From Orientallactaga sibirica (Eukaryota > Chordata > Mammalia > Rodentia > Dipodidae): a stretch of 64,000 nucleotides of DNA. Location: contig JAEOAD010000052.1 in the NCBI GenBank assembly GCA_036365145.1, positions 15,556,501 to 15,620,500 on the forward strand, given 5' to 3'. Each line of letters starts with the position of its first letter. Positions within the stretch are counted from its first letter, which is position 1. Position numbers and translations under genes: made by a program. The notes under the pieces are model-generated. The model was given only the letters and a program-made list of their open reading frames with translations, searched no databases and was not told the DNA's origin. Below, piece after piece: positions 23,952 through 35,179 of this stretch.

Positions 23952-26715
23952 CTATGATGGAAATATATATATATTGTTACTATGATCACTATAGATATGT
24001 AACATATATAGTAACCATAGTAACAATTCATTTTTTGTTTTTCCAGCTAGGGTCTTGCTCTAGCCCAGGCTGACCTGGAATTCGCTATGTAGTCTCAGGC
24101 TGGCCTTGAACTCACAGCCATCCTTCTACCTCCGCCTCAGTGCTGGGATTGAAGGCATGTGCCACCATGCCCAGCCACAGTAACAATTCTAGTTTACAAG
24201 GCTGGAGAAGTGGCTTAGCAGCTAAGGCGTTTGCCTGTGAAGCCAAAGGACTCAGGTTTGACTCCCCAGGACCCACGTAAGCCAGATGTGCCCATTTTTT
24301 TTTTCTCTCTCTCTGCTTTTCTCTTGTTCTCAAACGAATTAAATAAATAAATAAAAATTAAAAAAAATTCTAGCCTACAGATGAGAAAACCATTATCCTG
24401 CAGTTTCTCATTAACAACAGGAGGTGGCACTGGTATGAACTTCAATCAACAGCATTTTAGTTTTAACTACTAGGAGTGAGAGTAATCTCAGATATTTCAT
24501 CCTCCCGCCCCTGCTGTGTTGGGGATTGAACCCAGGACCTTTCATGTGATAGGCAAGGCTCTATCACTGATCTTTTGAGTAATTTCAATAACCTGCACCC
24601 TTCCTTTCAATTATGTCTTTTCTTAGGCATCCCTTCTGCCTGGTCCCAAATCCTTTTTCCTAACAGTCTGGAGAGGCCAATGCAACATCCAAACCTTCCT
24701 TTGCAACCTAAGGTGCATCAGTTGCCTTCTCATTCTTTGCCTTGCTCCAAGGTGAAACTTGAAAATACCATATGTGGGGTTAATCTGCCATTTTCACAGG
24801 CCTTTCTCAACACCTTAGTGGACTAATCCTTTCATTCCTAATCTAGATCTGAGCCCAGTTTCCACATCCAGTCCTCACCTGACCTTGGAGGTTGTGTGTG
24901 GACATTAGGCTGATATGTCTTATTCATTTCCTCAGGCGGTGGCTTCAGTGCTCCACAGCAAAAACAGCAGCAGCAGCAGCAACAACAGCAAGTTAGCAGT
25001 GTGCAAAGGATGACAAGTGTCTACAAGGTAGGAAAAGAGGCCTTGGCAGCAGTCTTGGGGTTCCATTCAGGCTCCTTCCTCTATTCTCCTCTCACCCAGA
25101 AAATCAGATGAGAGGACAGAAGCATTTTTCCTAGAAGATAATTTCACTCCTCCTTCCTTACTCTTTTTTCGTTTTGTTTTGTTTTTGTTTTTGAGGGAGG
25201 GTATCGCTCTAGTATAGGCTGAGTTCTAGGATTAAAGGCATGTACCACTATGGCCAGCTGTTCCTTCCTTATTCTTATTTTATTTTATTTTATTTTATTA
25301 AAAAAACTTTTTAATTATTTTATTTATTTTTGGAGAGAGACACAGAGAGAGACAGACAGAGAGGGAGAGGGAGGCAGATAGAGATGGGCACGCCAGCAGT
25401 CTCTCAGCTGCTGTGAACAAAGTCCAGATGTGTGCGCCCCCTTGTGGTCAAGTGCAGCATTGCGCCCTTGCATCACTTTGCATCTGGCTAAACGTGGGAC
25501 CTGGAGATTGGAACCGCTGGAGATTGGAACCGCTGGAGATTGGAACCAGCGTTCTTAGGCTTAGCAGGCAGGCGCCTTAAACGCTAAGCCATCTCTCCAG
25601 CCCTCTTTTTTATTTTATTATTATTATTATTATTTTTGGTTTTCCGAGGTAGGGTCTCACTGTAGCCCAGGCTGACCTGGAATTCACTATGTAGTCTCAG
25701 GATGGCCTCGAACTTACGGTGATCCTCCTACTTCTGCCTACGAAGTGCTGAGACTAAAGGTGTGCACCACCACGCCTGGCTCCTTCCTTATTCTTTTGAG
25801 ATAGGAACTCACTATGTAGCCTGGGATACCCAGTGATCTTTCTGACTTAGCCTCCCAAATGCTGGGATCACAAGTGAGTGACACCACACCTGACTCTATT
25901 CTTACTCTTGGGGGATTAAAAAGAATGATGTACCTTGAACCAACAACTGTGCATCATAAAATAGTATCTGACGCCTTCTTCACCAAAATGATCATATAGG
26001 TATATTCCGAACGAGCCATGCTGGTCGTAGATTTTCTTCTTTGTGGGGTCACTGAGTACAGAATGAGCTTCATTGATCTCTTTGAAGAATTCTGCTGCTT
26101 GAGGGTTCCCTTGATTCTTGTCTGGGTGATACTGCAAGGCCAGTTTCCTACAAAAGGATGGGGAATGGCTGAGGTGGAGAGTTAGGATGAATGGCAGGGA
26201 CAGGTCTCTAGATGATGCAGAGAAGGCATGAGATATGGTTCAAGGATGGAGGCAAGATCTACATTTCCTCCCATTTCACACTAGAGGGTGGTGGCTTTTT
26301 TTGGCTCCGAATAAAGGTTTATTGGTATTTAAAAAATGGGTCAAGCTGGGCGTGGTGGCACATGCCTTTAATCCCAGCACTCAGGAGGCAGAGGTAGAAG
26401 GATCACTGTGCGTTCAAAGCCACCCTGAGACTACAGAGTGAATTCCAGGTCAGCCTGGGCCAGAGTGAGACCCTACCTCAAAAAACAAAAACAAGACAAA
26501 ACAAAAACAAAAACAAAAAAGGGTCAGAAAGCAAGGTAAACAGAAAAGGGACTAGGAGGGGGAGAAAATTCCGGGGTCCAATAAAGGGCCCTGGTCTGAA
26601 CCTGTAGGCCTTTTTTGATATCTTCAGGAGAGGCACCCTTCTTTAGCTCCAGCACTGCATAGAGGCTTGTTCCAGTTTTGGATAGCCGGCGGGCTGCTTC
26701 GTCCACATGAGACAT
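23902..26715 (-). CDS. DNAJC5G: DNAJC5G, cysteine-string protein gamma, with an apparent 1-bp frameshift in its first coding exon
   Basis: J-domain cochaperone of the CSP family, which stimulates Hsp70 and is tethered to membranes by palmitoylated cysteines; the gamma member is testis-enriched by family knowledge. Four coding exons were found from splice sites and homology. Exon 1 starts [13 protein letters not shown]. Exon 2 carries the HPD motif (residues 45-47 if the frame is corrected) and the GEEGVRYYF linker. Exon 3 carries the cysteine string (nine Cys in a row, then F-C-C, about residues 120-131) and a proline-rich stretch. Exon 4 encodes an acidic tail of about 15 residues ending in TAG. 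The exon lengths sum to 520 nt, one more than a multiple of three. The excess base lies in a run of six A at 26616-26611. Without it the product would be about 172 residues. Either a sequencing error or gene loss could explain this. Confidence 0.88.
23976..24024. repeat. Inverted repeat in DNAJC5G intron 3
   Basis: Arms 23976-23993 and 24007-24024 (GTTACTATGATCACTATA against its complement, 16 of 18 paired) with a 13-nt loop. The left arm lies 25 nt upstream of the last-exon acceptor. Confidence 0.8.
24018..24570. repeat. B1, B2a and ID-like copies in DNAJC5G intron 3
   Basis: Minus B1 24030-24176 flanked by AGTAACAATTC. Plus B2a with internal deletion 24200-24368. Minus ID-like fragment 24500-24570 (GGGGATTGAACCCAGGACCT). 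24571-24878 is unclassified intron. Confidence 0.75.
24879..25020 (-). CDS. DNAJC5G: DNAJC5G coding exon 3 (cysteine string)
   Basis: Acceptor CTTGTAG precedes 25020. The exon encodes [10 protein letters not shown], then nine consecutive Cys, then [12 protein letters not shown] and a QPPRSG motif. It ends in phase 1 at a TCAG|GTGAGG donor (24878-24877). Reading through that donor would reach a TAG at 24840-24838, but the known family C-terminus continues in the next exon. Confidence 0.9.
25150..25905 (-). repeat. SINE cluster in DNAJC5G intron 2
   Basis: B1 with internal deletion 25150-25260, B2b 25300-25602 carrying three copies of the 16-bp unit (25501-25548), B1 25630-25782, old B1 25790-25905. 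Confidence 0.82.
25934..26147 (-). CDS. DNAJC5G: DNAJC5G coding exon 2 (HPD motif)
   Basis: Acceptor TTTTGTAG precedes 26147 and donor AAG|GTACAT follows 25934. One base completes an Arg codon, then 71 codons follow. Contains QYHPDKN and the conserved J-domain helices and linker. The reading frame is open throughout. Confidence 0.95.
26343..26519 (+). repeat. B1 SINE in DNAJC5G intron 1
   Basis: Full-length copy (AAGCTGGGCGTGGTGGCACA) with a long AAAACAAAAAC tail. Confidence 0.9.
26602..26715 (-). CDS. DNAJC5G: DNAJC5G coding exon 1 (J-domain start, frameshifted)
   Basis: The ATG at 26715-26713 sits just after a strong acceptor (pyrimidine tract then CTCAG at 26723-26719), so a 5' UTR exon lies upstream. 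The donor CAG|GTTCAG is at 26601. The length is 114 nt, but exon 2 begins one base into an Arg codon, so 113 nt is required. The run of six A at 26616-26611 is where the frame breaks. Confidence 0.9.
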
Positions 26716-27214
26716 GCTCTGAGCAAAAAGACAAGAATAAGGCCAAAGTGAGTGGTTGCTGTGACTGGAAGAAGAGAACAGGTGACCAGAAAGGCATTCC
26801 ATTGCAAATGTCCAAGAGGAACCATCTCTCTCTCTCACATTTCCCAGCTACTCGGATCTGCAGTCACCCCATAGCCTAGAGCCATAAACAAGTGCGGGGG
26901 CGGGGGGATGGTGGCTTGATTTTGCCCAGAGAGCTTTAATACCTGAAGTAAAGTAGCCGCATGCTTGTCCAAAGTCATGTCTGGGTTTGAAACATCAATG
27001 TCACCCAGCCCCTGAATGGGCTGGGTCAGAAATCCTGAAGATCCAAACACTGCCAGGGGAGAGACTGACTATCCAGGCCAAATCTGAGCTGCCATGGAAG
27101 TAAGTCAGGGGCTCTGCAGCCCAGCAGAGCGTGGGCTAGACACGTGCTTTCCCCATCCTGCTGCTCCTAAACCATCCTGCCTTTGTCCTCAGGGACCTGG
27201 CCCATGGAACAGAA

Positions 27215-27740
27215 GGCTGACGCCGAGGCGGGGAGGCCTGCGGCCTGGGAGCACCAAGGCAAAGAACCAGGTGGGGGATCCACATGCTGAGGTCCCCAGC
27301 TTTGTGCGGTCAGTCCTCCTGGCCCGCTCCTTTACCTCCGATTGGTTCTCTTAGGCCAGGTAGGCCTCGCACACCCGTCCTCCCCCCGCACGCGTGTGAA
27401 GCTCCATCAGGCGGCGAGTCCGCAGCCAACGGCGCCTCCAGCGGGCCTCGAACAGGAGGCCATGTTGCCTCGAGGCCTCACCTTGCTCCGGAAGCCGGAG
27501 CCCCAGGTCCACAGCGAGCGTTACCTGCAGCCGCTGGGCAGGCACAGCCTTGAGACACCACGGCCCACCTGATGGCCAGCGTGGCCCTCCACCTCACCAC
27601 TCCCGGGCTTGCTAGACCAGAGGTATGGCGGCTGTCAGCCCTCCAGGACGCCCCGGGTCCTCCCCCACCTTCACCTAGACGCTCACACAGCCTTTGAGAC
27701 TCGCCTCAAACGTCGGCCTTCCCGCCCCAGACCCCTTCCT
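27215..27740. promoter_or_regulatory. CpG-rich region, probable DNAJC5G promoter
   Basis: Dense CpG over about 500 bp in an otherwise CpG-poor, SINE-rich area. It sits 0.5-1 kb upstream of the DNAJC5G start codon. A likely non-coding first exon lies between, since a TTCAG|GTATTA donor is seen on minus at 26942. Short ORFs across it resemble no known protein. It could also drive a divergent transcript. Confidence 0.6.
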
Positions 27741-27779
27741 TCGCCCCTCAGTAGTTCCCCTTGTCAGCCAAAGCACTTG

Positions 27780-27885
27780 CCCTACTCGATGTGGCTTTGC
27801 GTGGATGCTGGGGATGAAACCCTGGCTGGCAGGCTTTGCAAGCAAGCACCTTTAACTGCTGAGCCATGTCCCCCCACCCTCCCAT
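27780..27885 (-). repeat. Diverged B2-related fragment
   Basis: Reads GGCAGGCTTTGCAAGCAAGC and TGCTGAGCCATGTCCCC, an older B2-like subfamily also seen at 34263-34448. 27886-28120 is unclassified. Confidence 0.65.
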
Positions 27886-28125
27886 CAACACCTGTTTTTA
27901 CCTGGCTGGTCCTCTTGTCATCTCCCACAGGATCGTAGTGTTAGCTTCCTTTGCAGGGGACAGTGCTCAAGGACTCCTATAACATGTAATTAAAAGAATT
28001 TTACTTCAATAATATCTGTCCATGACCCCCTTCGTAGCTTTTATCACATTCTGCATTACACCTATTCCTAAATATTTACCTGTCCTCCTAGGTTTTTAAA
28101 AAATACTTTATTATTGTTATTATTA

Positions 28126-28706
28126 TTTTGGTTTTCCAAGGTAGGGTCTCACTCTAGCTCAGGCTGACCTGGAATTCACTGTGTAGTCTCAGGGTGACCT
28201 CCAACTCATGACCATCCTCCTACCTCTGCCTCCTCCCAAGTGCTGGGATTAAAGGCATGTGTCACCATGCCCACCAAAAATATTTTATATATTTATTTCT
28301 TTGAGAGAGAGAGAGAAAATGGGCACACCAGGGCCTCTAGCCACTGCAAATGAACTCCAGATGCATGTGCCACCTTGTGCATCTGAGTTACATAGGTACT
28401 GGGGAATTGAACTTGGGTCCTTAGGCTTTGCAGGCAAACACCTTAACCACTAAGCATCTCTCTAGCTCTTTTATGTTTATTCATTTTTTAAAGATTTTAT
28501 TACTTATTTATTAGAGTCAGAGAGAGGGAGAGAGAGAATGGGTGCACCAGGGCCTCTAGCCACTGCAAACGAGCTCCAGATGCATGTGCCCCCTTGTGCA
28601 TCTGGCTTACATGGGACCTGGAGAATTGAACTGGGGTCCTTAGGCTTCATAGGCATATTCCTTAACCGTTAAGCCATCTCTCCAGCCCTTTTTATTTTTT
28701 AAAAAT

Positions 28707-28749
<43 letters not shown>

Positions 28750-29113
28750 TTTGAGAGAGGGAGAGAGGCTGAGAGTAAGAGAGAGAGAGAAAGAGAGAGA
28801 AAGAATGGGTACATCAGGGCTTCCAGCCACTGCAAACAAACTCCAGATGCGTGTGCCACCTTGTACATCTGGCTTACATGGGTCCTGGGGAATTGAACCG
28901 AGGTCCTTTGGCTTTGCAGGCAAGGTCCTTAACTGCTAAGCCATCTCTCCAGCCCCCTTTTATTTTTATTTATTTATTTGTGAGAAAGAAAATGGGCACA
29001 CAAGAGCCTCTAGTCACTGCAAATCAACTCCAGATGCATGCATCACCTTGTGCATTTGACTTATGTGGGTATGCAGGCAAGCACCTTAACTGCTAAGCCA
29101 TCTTCCAGTCCTC
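28126..29113 (-). repeat. B1 followed by four B2 copies in tandem
   Basis: B1 28126-28272; B2 28276-28468, 28486-28687, 28700-28955 with 13 TTTA units, and 28960-29113, all antisense. Confidence 0.85.
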
Positions 29114-29189
29114 CTCTTAGGTTTTAAGTGGTAAGTCAGAACTCCACACCCAAGAAATGCCAGCCATCTAGGCAAACTGCATCCATATG

Positions 29190-29665
29190 CAAAAGGCATA
29201 GCAAATTTATTTTTTTAAATTTTTTTATTTTTTTGGTTTTTGCAAGGTAGGGTCTCACTCTGGTCTAGGCCAAATTTATTTTTGTAGACCTGTGATGAGT
29301 TCAGGACATAAAGATGAAAGCCTCTGTCATCACCTACCCAGCCTATGGCCTTTGGGAGAGATGAGTTGTGATGCTACTCAACCAAACAGTAAGAGCAGAA
29401 AAGCTGGCCATTTATTTTTCTTTTCTTTATTTATTTTTTTGTGGTTTGTGCTATGCCAGATTTCTCCAGTTAACATCCAATCTTTCTTTCTTTCTTTCTT
29501 TCTTTCTTTTTTTTTTAATCTCTATTTATTTATTTATTTATTTGCATGCATGCACCCATACCTGTGTATATGGGCAGGCCATGGTCTCCTGCCACTGCAA
29601 ATGAATACCCATCTAGCTTGACATGGGTGTTCAGGGAATTGTCTCAGGCTGAGCCATCTCCCCCG
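29190..29665 (-). repeat. B1 fragment, (TTTC)n and old B2
   Basis: Very short B1 head 29215-29270 flanked by CAAATTTATTTTT. (TTTC)n 29483-29508. Eroded B2 29515-29665. 29271-29482 is unclassified. Confidence 0.65.
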
Positions 29666-29879
29666 TCCTAATATCTAACCTTTCAACAGCATCATGGCCA
29701 ATAGATCTAGTGGAACAAACCAGCTCCTTTCTGTACCTCACTGGGAAGGGAAAGCAGCAGGCATTAGAAATGCAATGCTTACAATGGACTCCTTACCTCA
29801 GTCTTCCAGGCCCCGGTTGGGAACCGTTGTCCTGGGTCTTGCCCCCCTGCTTTCCTGTCACTGCTTTGAAGCCGCTGTG

Positions 29880-30190
29880 TTCCCTCCTACTCAAGAACCT
29901 TTGACCAAATGTCCACTCTGCCTGGAGGGCTTCTCCCCAGGCTGTTCTGTGACTCACTTCTCATCCACCAAAGGTCTCAGCTTCATGTTTCCTCAGAGAA
30001 ACTTTAAACTGGATTCGATCCTCTCTTCTGACTTCATGACACCTTCACCATGATTTATTCAAGCCTGCCTCTCCCAGTTGACAATGAGCTCCACAAGGCA
30101 GGGATCTTGTTTGTTTGAATCCCCAGTATGTACAACTATGTGTGGCTCACAGTAAATGAATTAACAGTTTGTCGAGTAAACTACATTAAG
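29880..30190 (+). mobile_element. LINE-2 3' fragment
   Basis: Matches the L2 3' pattern: TGTCCACTCTGCCTGGAGGG, CAGCTTCATGTTTCCTCAGA, GAGCTCCACAAGGCAGGGAT, then TCACAGTAAATGAATTAACA. 29666-29879 is unclassified. Confidence 0.75.
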
Positions 30191-30245
30191 AGATTCCTGT
30201 GCCAATAGAATATAAACCTGACAGTCATTACAAAAATTCTATGAT

Positions 30246-31900
30246 GGGCTGGGAAGATGGCTCAGTGGTTAAAGAAATTTCCTTACAAAGCCTATCAGCC
30301 AGGGTTCACTACCCCAACTACCCACATAAAGCCAAATGAGCGTTCATTTGCAGCAAGCTGGCATACACACACACACAGACAAACACACACTCATGCAATT
30401 TTTTCTTTTGAGGTAGGGTCTCACTCTAGCCCAGGCTGACCTGGAATTCACTCTGTAGTCTCAGGGTGGTCTCGAACTCATGGCGATCCTCCTACCTCTG
30501 CCTCCCAAGTGCTGGGATTAAAGGCATGCGCCACCATGCCTGGCTTAAATTTTTTTTGTTGTTGTTTTTTGAAGTAGGGTCTCATTCTGGCCCAGGCTGA
30601 CCTGGAATTCACTATGTAGTCTCAGGTTGGCCTTGAACTCATGGCAATCCTCCTACCTCTACCTCCCAAGTGCTGGGATTAAAGGTGTGCGCCACCACGC
30701 CCAGCATGTGCAAATAATTTATTTTTATTTTTTATTTTTAGAGAGACACAGAGAGAGAGACAGACAGAGAGAGAGAGAGGGAGAGGGAGACAGAGAATGG
30801 GCGGGCCAGCAGTCTCAGCAGCTGTGAAGGAAATCCAGATGTGTGCGCCCCCTTGTGGGCAAGTGTGGCATTGCGCCCTTGCGTCACTTTGCATCTGGCT
30901 AAACGTGGGACCTGGAGATTGGAACCGGGTTCTTAGGCTTAGGAGGCAGGCGCCTTAACCGCTAAGCCATCTCTCTAGCCCCAAATAATTTTTTAAAAAT
31001 ATTTTTATTCATTAGCAAGCAGAGATACATACAGAGACTGACAGAGAGAATGGGTGTGCCAGGGCCTCCAGCTGCTATAAATGAACTCCAGATGTATACA
31101 CCTCTTTGTGCATCTGGCTTTACATGGATACTGGGGAACAAATTTGGATTGTTAGGCATCACAGGCAAGTGCCTTAACTGCTGAGCTATCTCTCCAGCCC
31201 AAAATAATTTTTAAATTTTATTTTATTTTATTTATTTGCAAGCAGAGAAAGAGATAGAGAGGAGATAGACCGGGAGAGAATGGGCGCACCAGGGCCTCTA
31301 GCCACTGCAAACAAACTCCAGATGTATGCACCCCCTCGTGAATCTGGCTTATGTGGGTACTGGGGAATTGAACTTGGGTCCTTTGGCTTTGCAGGCGAGT
31401 GCCTTAACTGATAAGCCATCTCTCCAGCCCCCCAAATGTTTTTTTGTTGTTTATTATTTATTTATTTATTTGAGAGCGACAGACAGAGAGAGAAAGAGGC
31501 AGATAGAGAGAGAATGGGAGTGCCAAGGCTTCCAGCCACTGCAAACAAACTCCAGATGCATGCGCCCCCGTGTGCATCTGGCTTACATGGGTCCTGGGGA
31601 ATTGAGCCTTGAACTGGGGTCCTTAGGCTTCACAGGCAAGTGCTTAACCTCTAAGCCATTTCTCCAGCCCCAAATAATTTTTTTAGTTCCACATGCACAA
31701 ATAAATAATTTTTAAATTCCATGTGGGCTGGAAAGATGACTCAGTGATTATAATGCTTGTTTGTAAAGCCTGCTGGCCTGGATTCAATTCCCCAGTAGCC
31801 ATGTTAAGCTAGACATGCAAAGTAGTACGTGCATCTGGAGTTTATTTGCAGCAGCAAGCCCATACACACACTCTCTCAAATAAATAAAATACTGTTTCCA
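30246..31900. repeat. SINE cluster with four B2 copies stacked at one target
   Basis: Plus B2 30246-30400 with (CA)n. Minus B1 30401-30545 and 30546-30705. Minus B2b about 30722-30980. Minus B2a 30995-31200, 31215-31430 and 31445-31670. Plus B2 31724-31895. Copies of CAAATAATTTTT separate the minus B2 elements. Confidence 0.85.
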
Positions 31901-33045
31901 ATTCCATGGGACAGAAGCTGAGGAATTGGACAGGATGACAGAGCCCATCTTTCCTTATATGGTCATAGTGAAGAACAGACAAAAAATGATAAAGAAGAGA
32001 CAAAAAGACCCACAGTAGCCAGGCATGGTTATTGATCTCAGCACTAGGGAGGCAGAGGTGGGAGGATCACCGTGAGTTCGAGGCCACCATGAGACTACAT
32101 AGTGAATTCCAGGGCAGTTCCTGGGATATTGTAGGTGATAAGGAATGTTGGTTGAATGGTGTTGAATGAAAGGACACTTTTACCTCATTATCTCTTCTAA
32201 TCCTGATCACAACCCAAACAAATAGTTTATAAAATATGCTTTAGCCAGGTGTGGTGGCACACACCTTTAATCCCAGCACTTGGGAGGCAGAGGTAGGAGG
32301 ATCACCATGAGTTCGAGGCCACCCTGAGACTACATAGTGAATTCCAGGTCAGTCTGGCCTAGAGTAAGACCCTACCTTAAAAAACCAAAAAAAAAAAATA
32401 TATATATATATATGCTTTATAAAAGCCAGTCCTATGGGCTGGAGAGATGGCTTAGTGGTTAAGGCGTTTGCCTGTGAGGCCTAAGGACCCAGGTTTGATT
32501 CCCCAGTACAGATATAAGCCAGATGCACAAGGTGGTACTTGCATCTGGAGTTTGTTTGCAGTGGCTGGATGCCATGGGATACCCAGGTTGCCTGTCTGTC
32601 TGCCTCTTTCTCTCTCTGTCTCTTTCAAATAAATAAATAAATATTAAAGACTTAAAGCTGGACATTGTGGTACATGCCTTTAATCCCAGCACTCAGGAGG
32701 CAGAGGTAGGAGGATTGTCGTGAGTTTGAGGCCACCCTGAGACTACATAGTGAATTCCAGGTCAGCCTGAGCTGGAGTGAGACCCTACCTTGAACCCCAA
32801 ATATATATATATGACTTAAAAGAAAAGTCAGTCCTAGTGCTGGAGAGATGACTTAGTGGTTAAGGTGCTTGCTGGCAAAGCCAAAGGACCCAGGCTCATA
32901 TCCCAGTACCCATGCAAAGCTGGATACACAAGGTGGCACATGCATCTGGAGTTCATTTGTAGTGGCTACAGGCCCTGGCATGCCCATTATCTCTCTTCCT
33001 ACCTCTCTCTTTCAAGTAAATAAATAAATAAAATATTATATTTTA
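31901..33045 (+). repeat. Plus-strand SINE run
   Basis: Truncated B1 32012-32118, B1 32241-32398 with (TA)n, B2a 32434-32650, B1 32655-32800 with (AT)n, B2a 32838-33045. 31901-32011 and 32119-32240 are unclassified. Confidence 0.82.
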
Positions 33046-33055
33046 AAAGATCTTT

Positions 33056-34448
33056 TATTTTATTTGTTTGAGAGAGAGAAAGAAGCTGGGTGTGGTGGCA
33101 CATGCCTTTCATACTAGCACTGGGGAGGCAAAGATAGGAGGATTGCTGTGAGTTCAAGAGACTACATAGTGAATTCCAGGTCAGCCTGGGCTAGAGTGAG
33201 ACCCTACCTCAAAATCAAAAGAGAGAGAGAGAGAGAGAGAGGGAAAGAGAGAGAGAGAGAGATAGGTAGATAGAGAATGGGCACACCAGGGCCTTCAGCC
33301 TCTGCAAACGAAGTCCAGACGCATGTGCTACTGTGTGCATTTTGGCTTACATGGGTCTTGGGGAGTTGAATCTGGGTCCTTTGGCTTCGCAGGCAAGTGC
33401 CTTAACCACTAAGCCATCTCTCCTGCCCTCATTTTAAAAAACTTTTTATTATTTATTTATTTTTGGTTTTCTGAGGTAGGGTCTCACTCTAGCCCAGGCT
33501 GATCTGGAATTCACTTGGTAGTCTCAGGGTGGCCTTGAACTCATGGCACTCCTCCTACCTCTGCCTCCCAAATGCTAGGATTAAAGGCATGCACTACCAG
33601 GGCTGGGGAAATGGCTTAGCGGTTAAAGCGTGTGCCTATGAAGCCTAAGGACCTTGGTTTGATTCCCCAGGACCCATGTAAGCCAGATGCACAAGATGGT
33701 GCATGCATCTGGAGTTCGTTTGCAGTGGCTGAAGGCCCTGACACACCCATTCTTTCTCTCACTGTCTGCCTCTCTCTTAAATAAATAAGTGCAAATAAAA
33801 ATATTTTTAAAAAATTAGGGCTGGAAAGATGTTCAGTGGTTAAAGCTCCTGCCTGCAAAGCCTAAGGATCCAGGTTCAATTCCCCAGGCCCCATATAAGC
33901 CAGATGCACAAGGTGGTACATGCTTCTGGAGTTCATTTGTGGTGGCTGGAGGCCCTAATTTGCTCAAACAAGTAAAAATTATACATATATATATATTATT
34001 TTGTTTGTTTTTTTGAGGTAGGGTCACACTCTAGCCCAGGCTGACCTGGAATATTCATTTGGTAGTCTCAGGGTGAGATTGAACTCATGGCGATCCTCCA
34101 GCCTCTGCCTCTCAAGTGCTGAGATTAAAGGCATGTGCCACCATGCTTGGCACATGCATCTGGAGTTCATTTGCACTGGCTGGAGGCCCTGGTATGCCTA
34201 TTCTCTCTCTCTCTCTGCCTCTTTTTCTCTCTTTCAAATAAATAAATAAATAAATATTTTAAATGATATTTTTACTTATTTGTGAGGAGAAAGAAAGTGT
34301 GTATGCACCAGGGGTTTCTTGCTGCTGCAAACTCCAGATACATGCACCACTTTGTGTGTCTGACTTTACGTGGGAACTATGGAATCTAACCTGGGCTGGC
34401 GGGCTTTGCAAGCAAGCCCCTTTAACCACTGAGCCATGTCCCCAGCCC
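33056..34448. repeat. Nested SINE cluster
   Basis: Minus B2a 33056-33428 split by plus B1 33087-33220. Minus B1 33452-33598. Plus B2a 33600-33812 and 33818-33975. Minus B1 33998-34152. Plus B2 3' half 34153-34262. Minus old B2 34263-34448. Confidence 0.8.
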
Positions 34449-34496
34449 TAGAATGTGATTGCTTCTTATCTGTGCCCTCTGACATTCTAAATCAGT

Positions 34497-35130
34497 ACAG
34501 TTCATTGGCTTCTTTTTTTTTTTAAAACTTTTTTTTAAATTATTTTTTTATTTATTTGGAGAGAGACAGAGAGATAGAGAGGGAGACAGAAATGGGCGCG
34601 CCAGCAGTGTCTCAGCTGCTGTGAACGAAATCCAGATGTGTGCGCCCCCCTTGTGGGCAAGTGCGGCATTGAGCCCTTGCGTCACTTTGCATCTGGCTAA
34701 ACGTGGGACCTGGAGATTGGAACCGCTGGACATTGGAACCAGCATTCTTAGGCTTAGCAGGCAGGCGCCTCACCGCTAAGCCATTTCTCCAGCCCAAGTT
34801 CATTGGCTTCTAAAAGAACCCTTAAGTCTTTGTGAGGCTCTGCCTTGAATGAAAGGATGCTGCAGCCAACCTTAACCCTTAAATCTCTTTTTCCTGTTCT
34901 GTAAAAACTTGTGCCACTTCTTAGCATTGATGTCAAGTTGTTTAAAATTTTTTTCACTTATTTATGATAGAGAAAGAGAGAAAGAATGGGCATGTCAGGG
35001 TCTCTAGCCACTGCAAATGAACTCCATGCATCACCATGTGTATCTGGCTTATGTGGGTTCTGGGGAATCAAAGCTGGGTTCTTAGGCTTCACAGGCAAAT
35101 GCCTTAACCACTAAGCCATCTCTTCAGCCC
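34497..35130 (-). repeat. B2b and B2a with target duplications
   Basis: B2b 34514-34796 between AGTTCATTGGCTTCT copies, with two 16-bp units (34710-34741). B2a 34945-35130. 34813-34940 is unclassified. Confidence 0.82.
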
Positions 35131-35179
35131 AGTGTCAAGTCTTAATTACATCTGATTATAGAAAGAATAGGAAAAACCA

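Noticed and set aside
24839..24878. DNAJC5G ending at the TAG read through from the cysteine-string exon
   Set aside because: A TCAG|GTGAGG donor precedes it, and a phase-matched exon at 23902-23951 encodes the family-type acidic C-terminus. Kept only as a possible alternative end.
24934..25029. Plus-strand poly-Gln open frame around CAG repeats
   Set aside because: It is the antisense of the DNAJC5G cysteine-string codons.
30246..31900. Regularly spaced repeats resembling a CRISPR-like array
   Set aside because: The repeats are 200-bp SINEs separated by target duplications in mammalian DNA.
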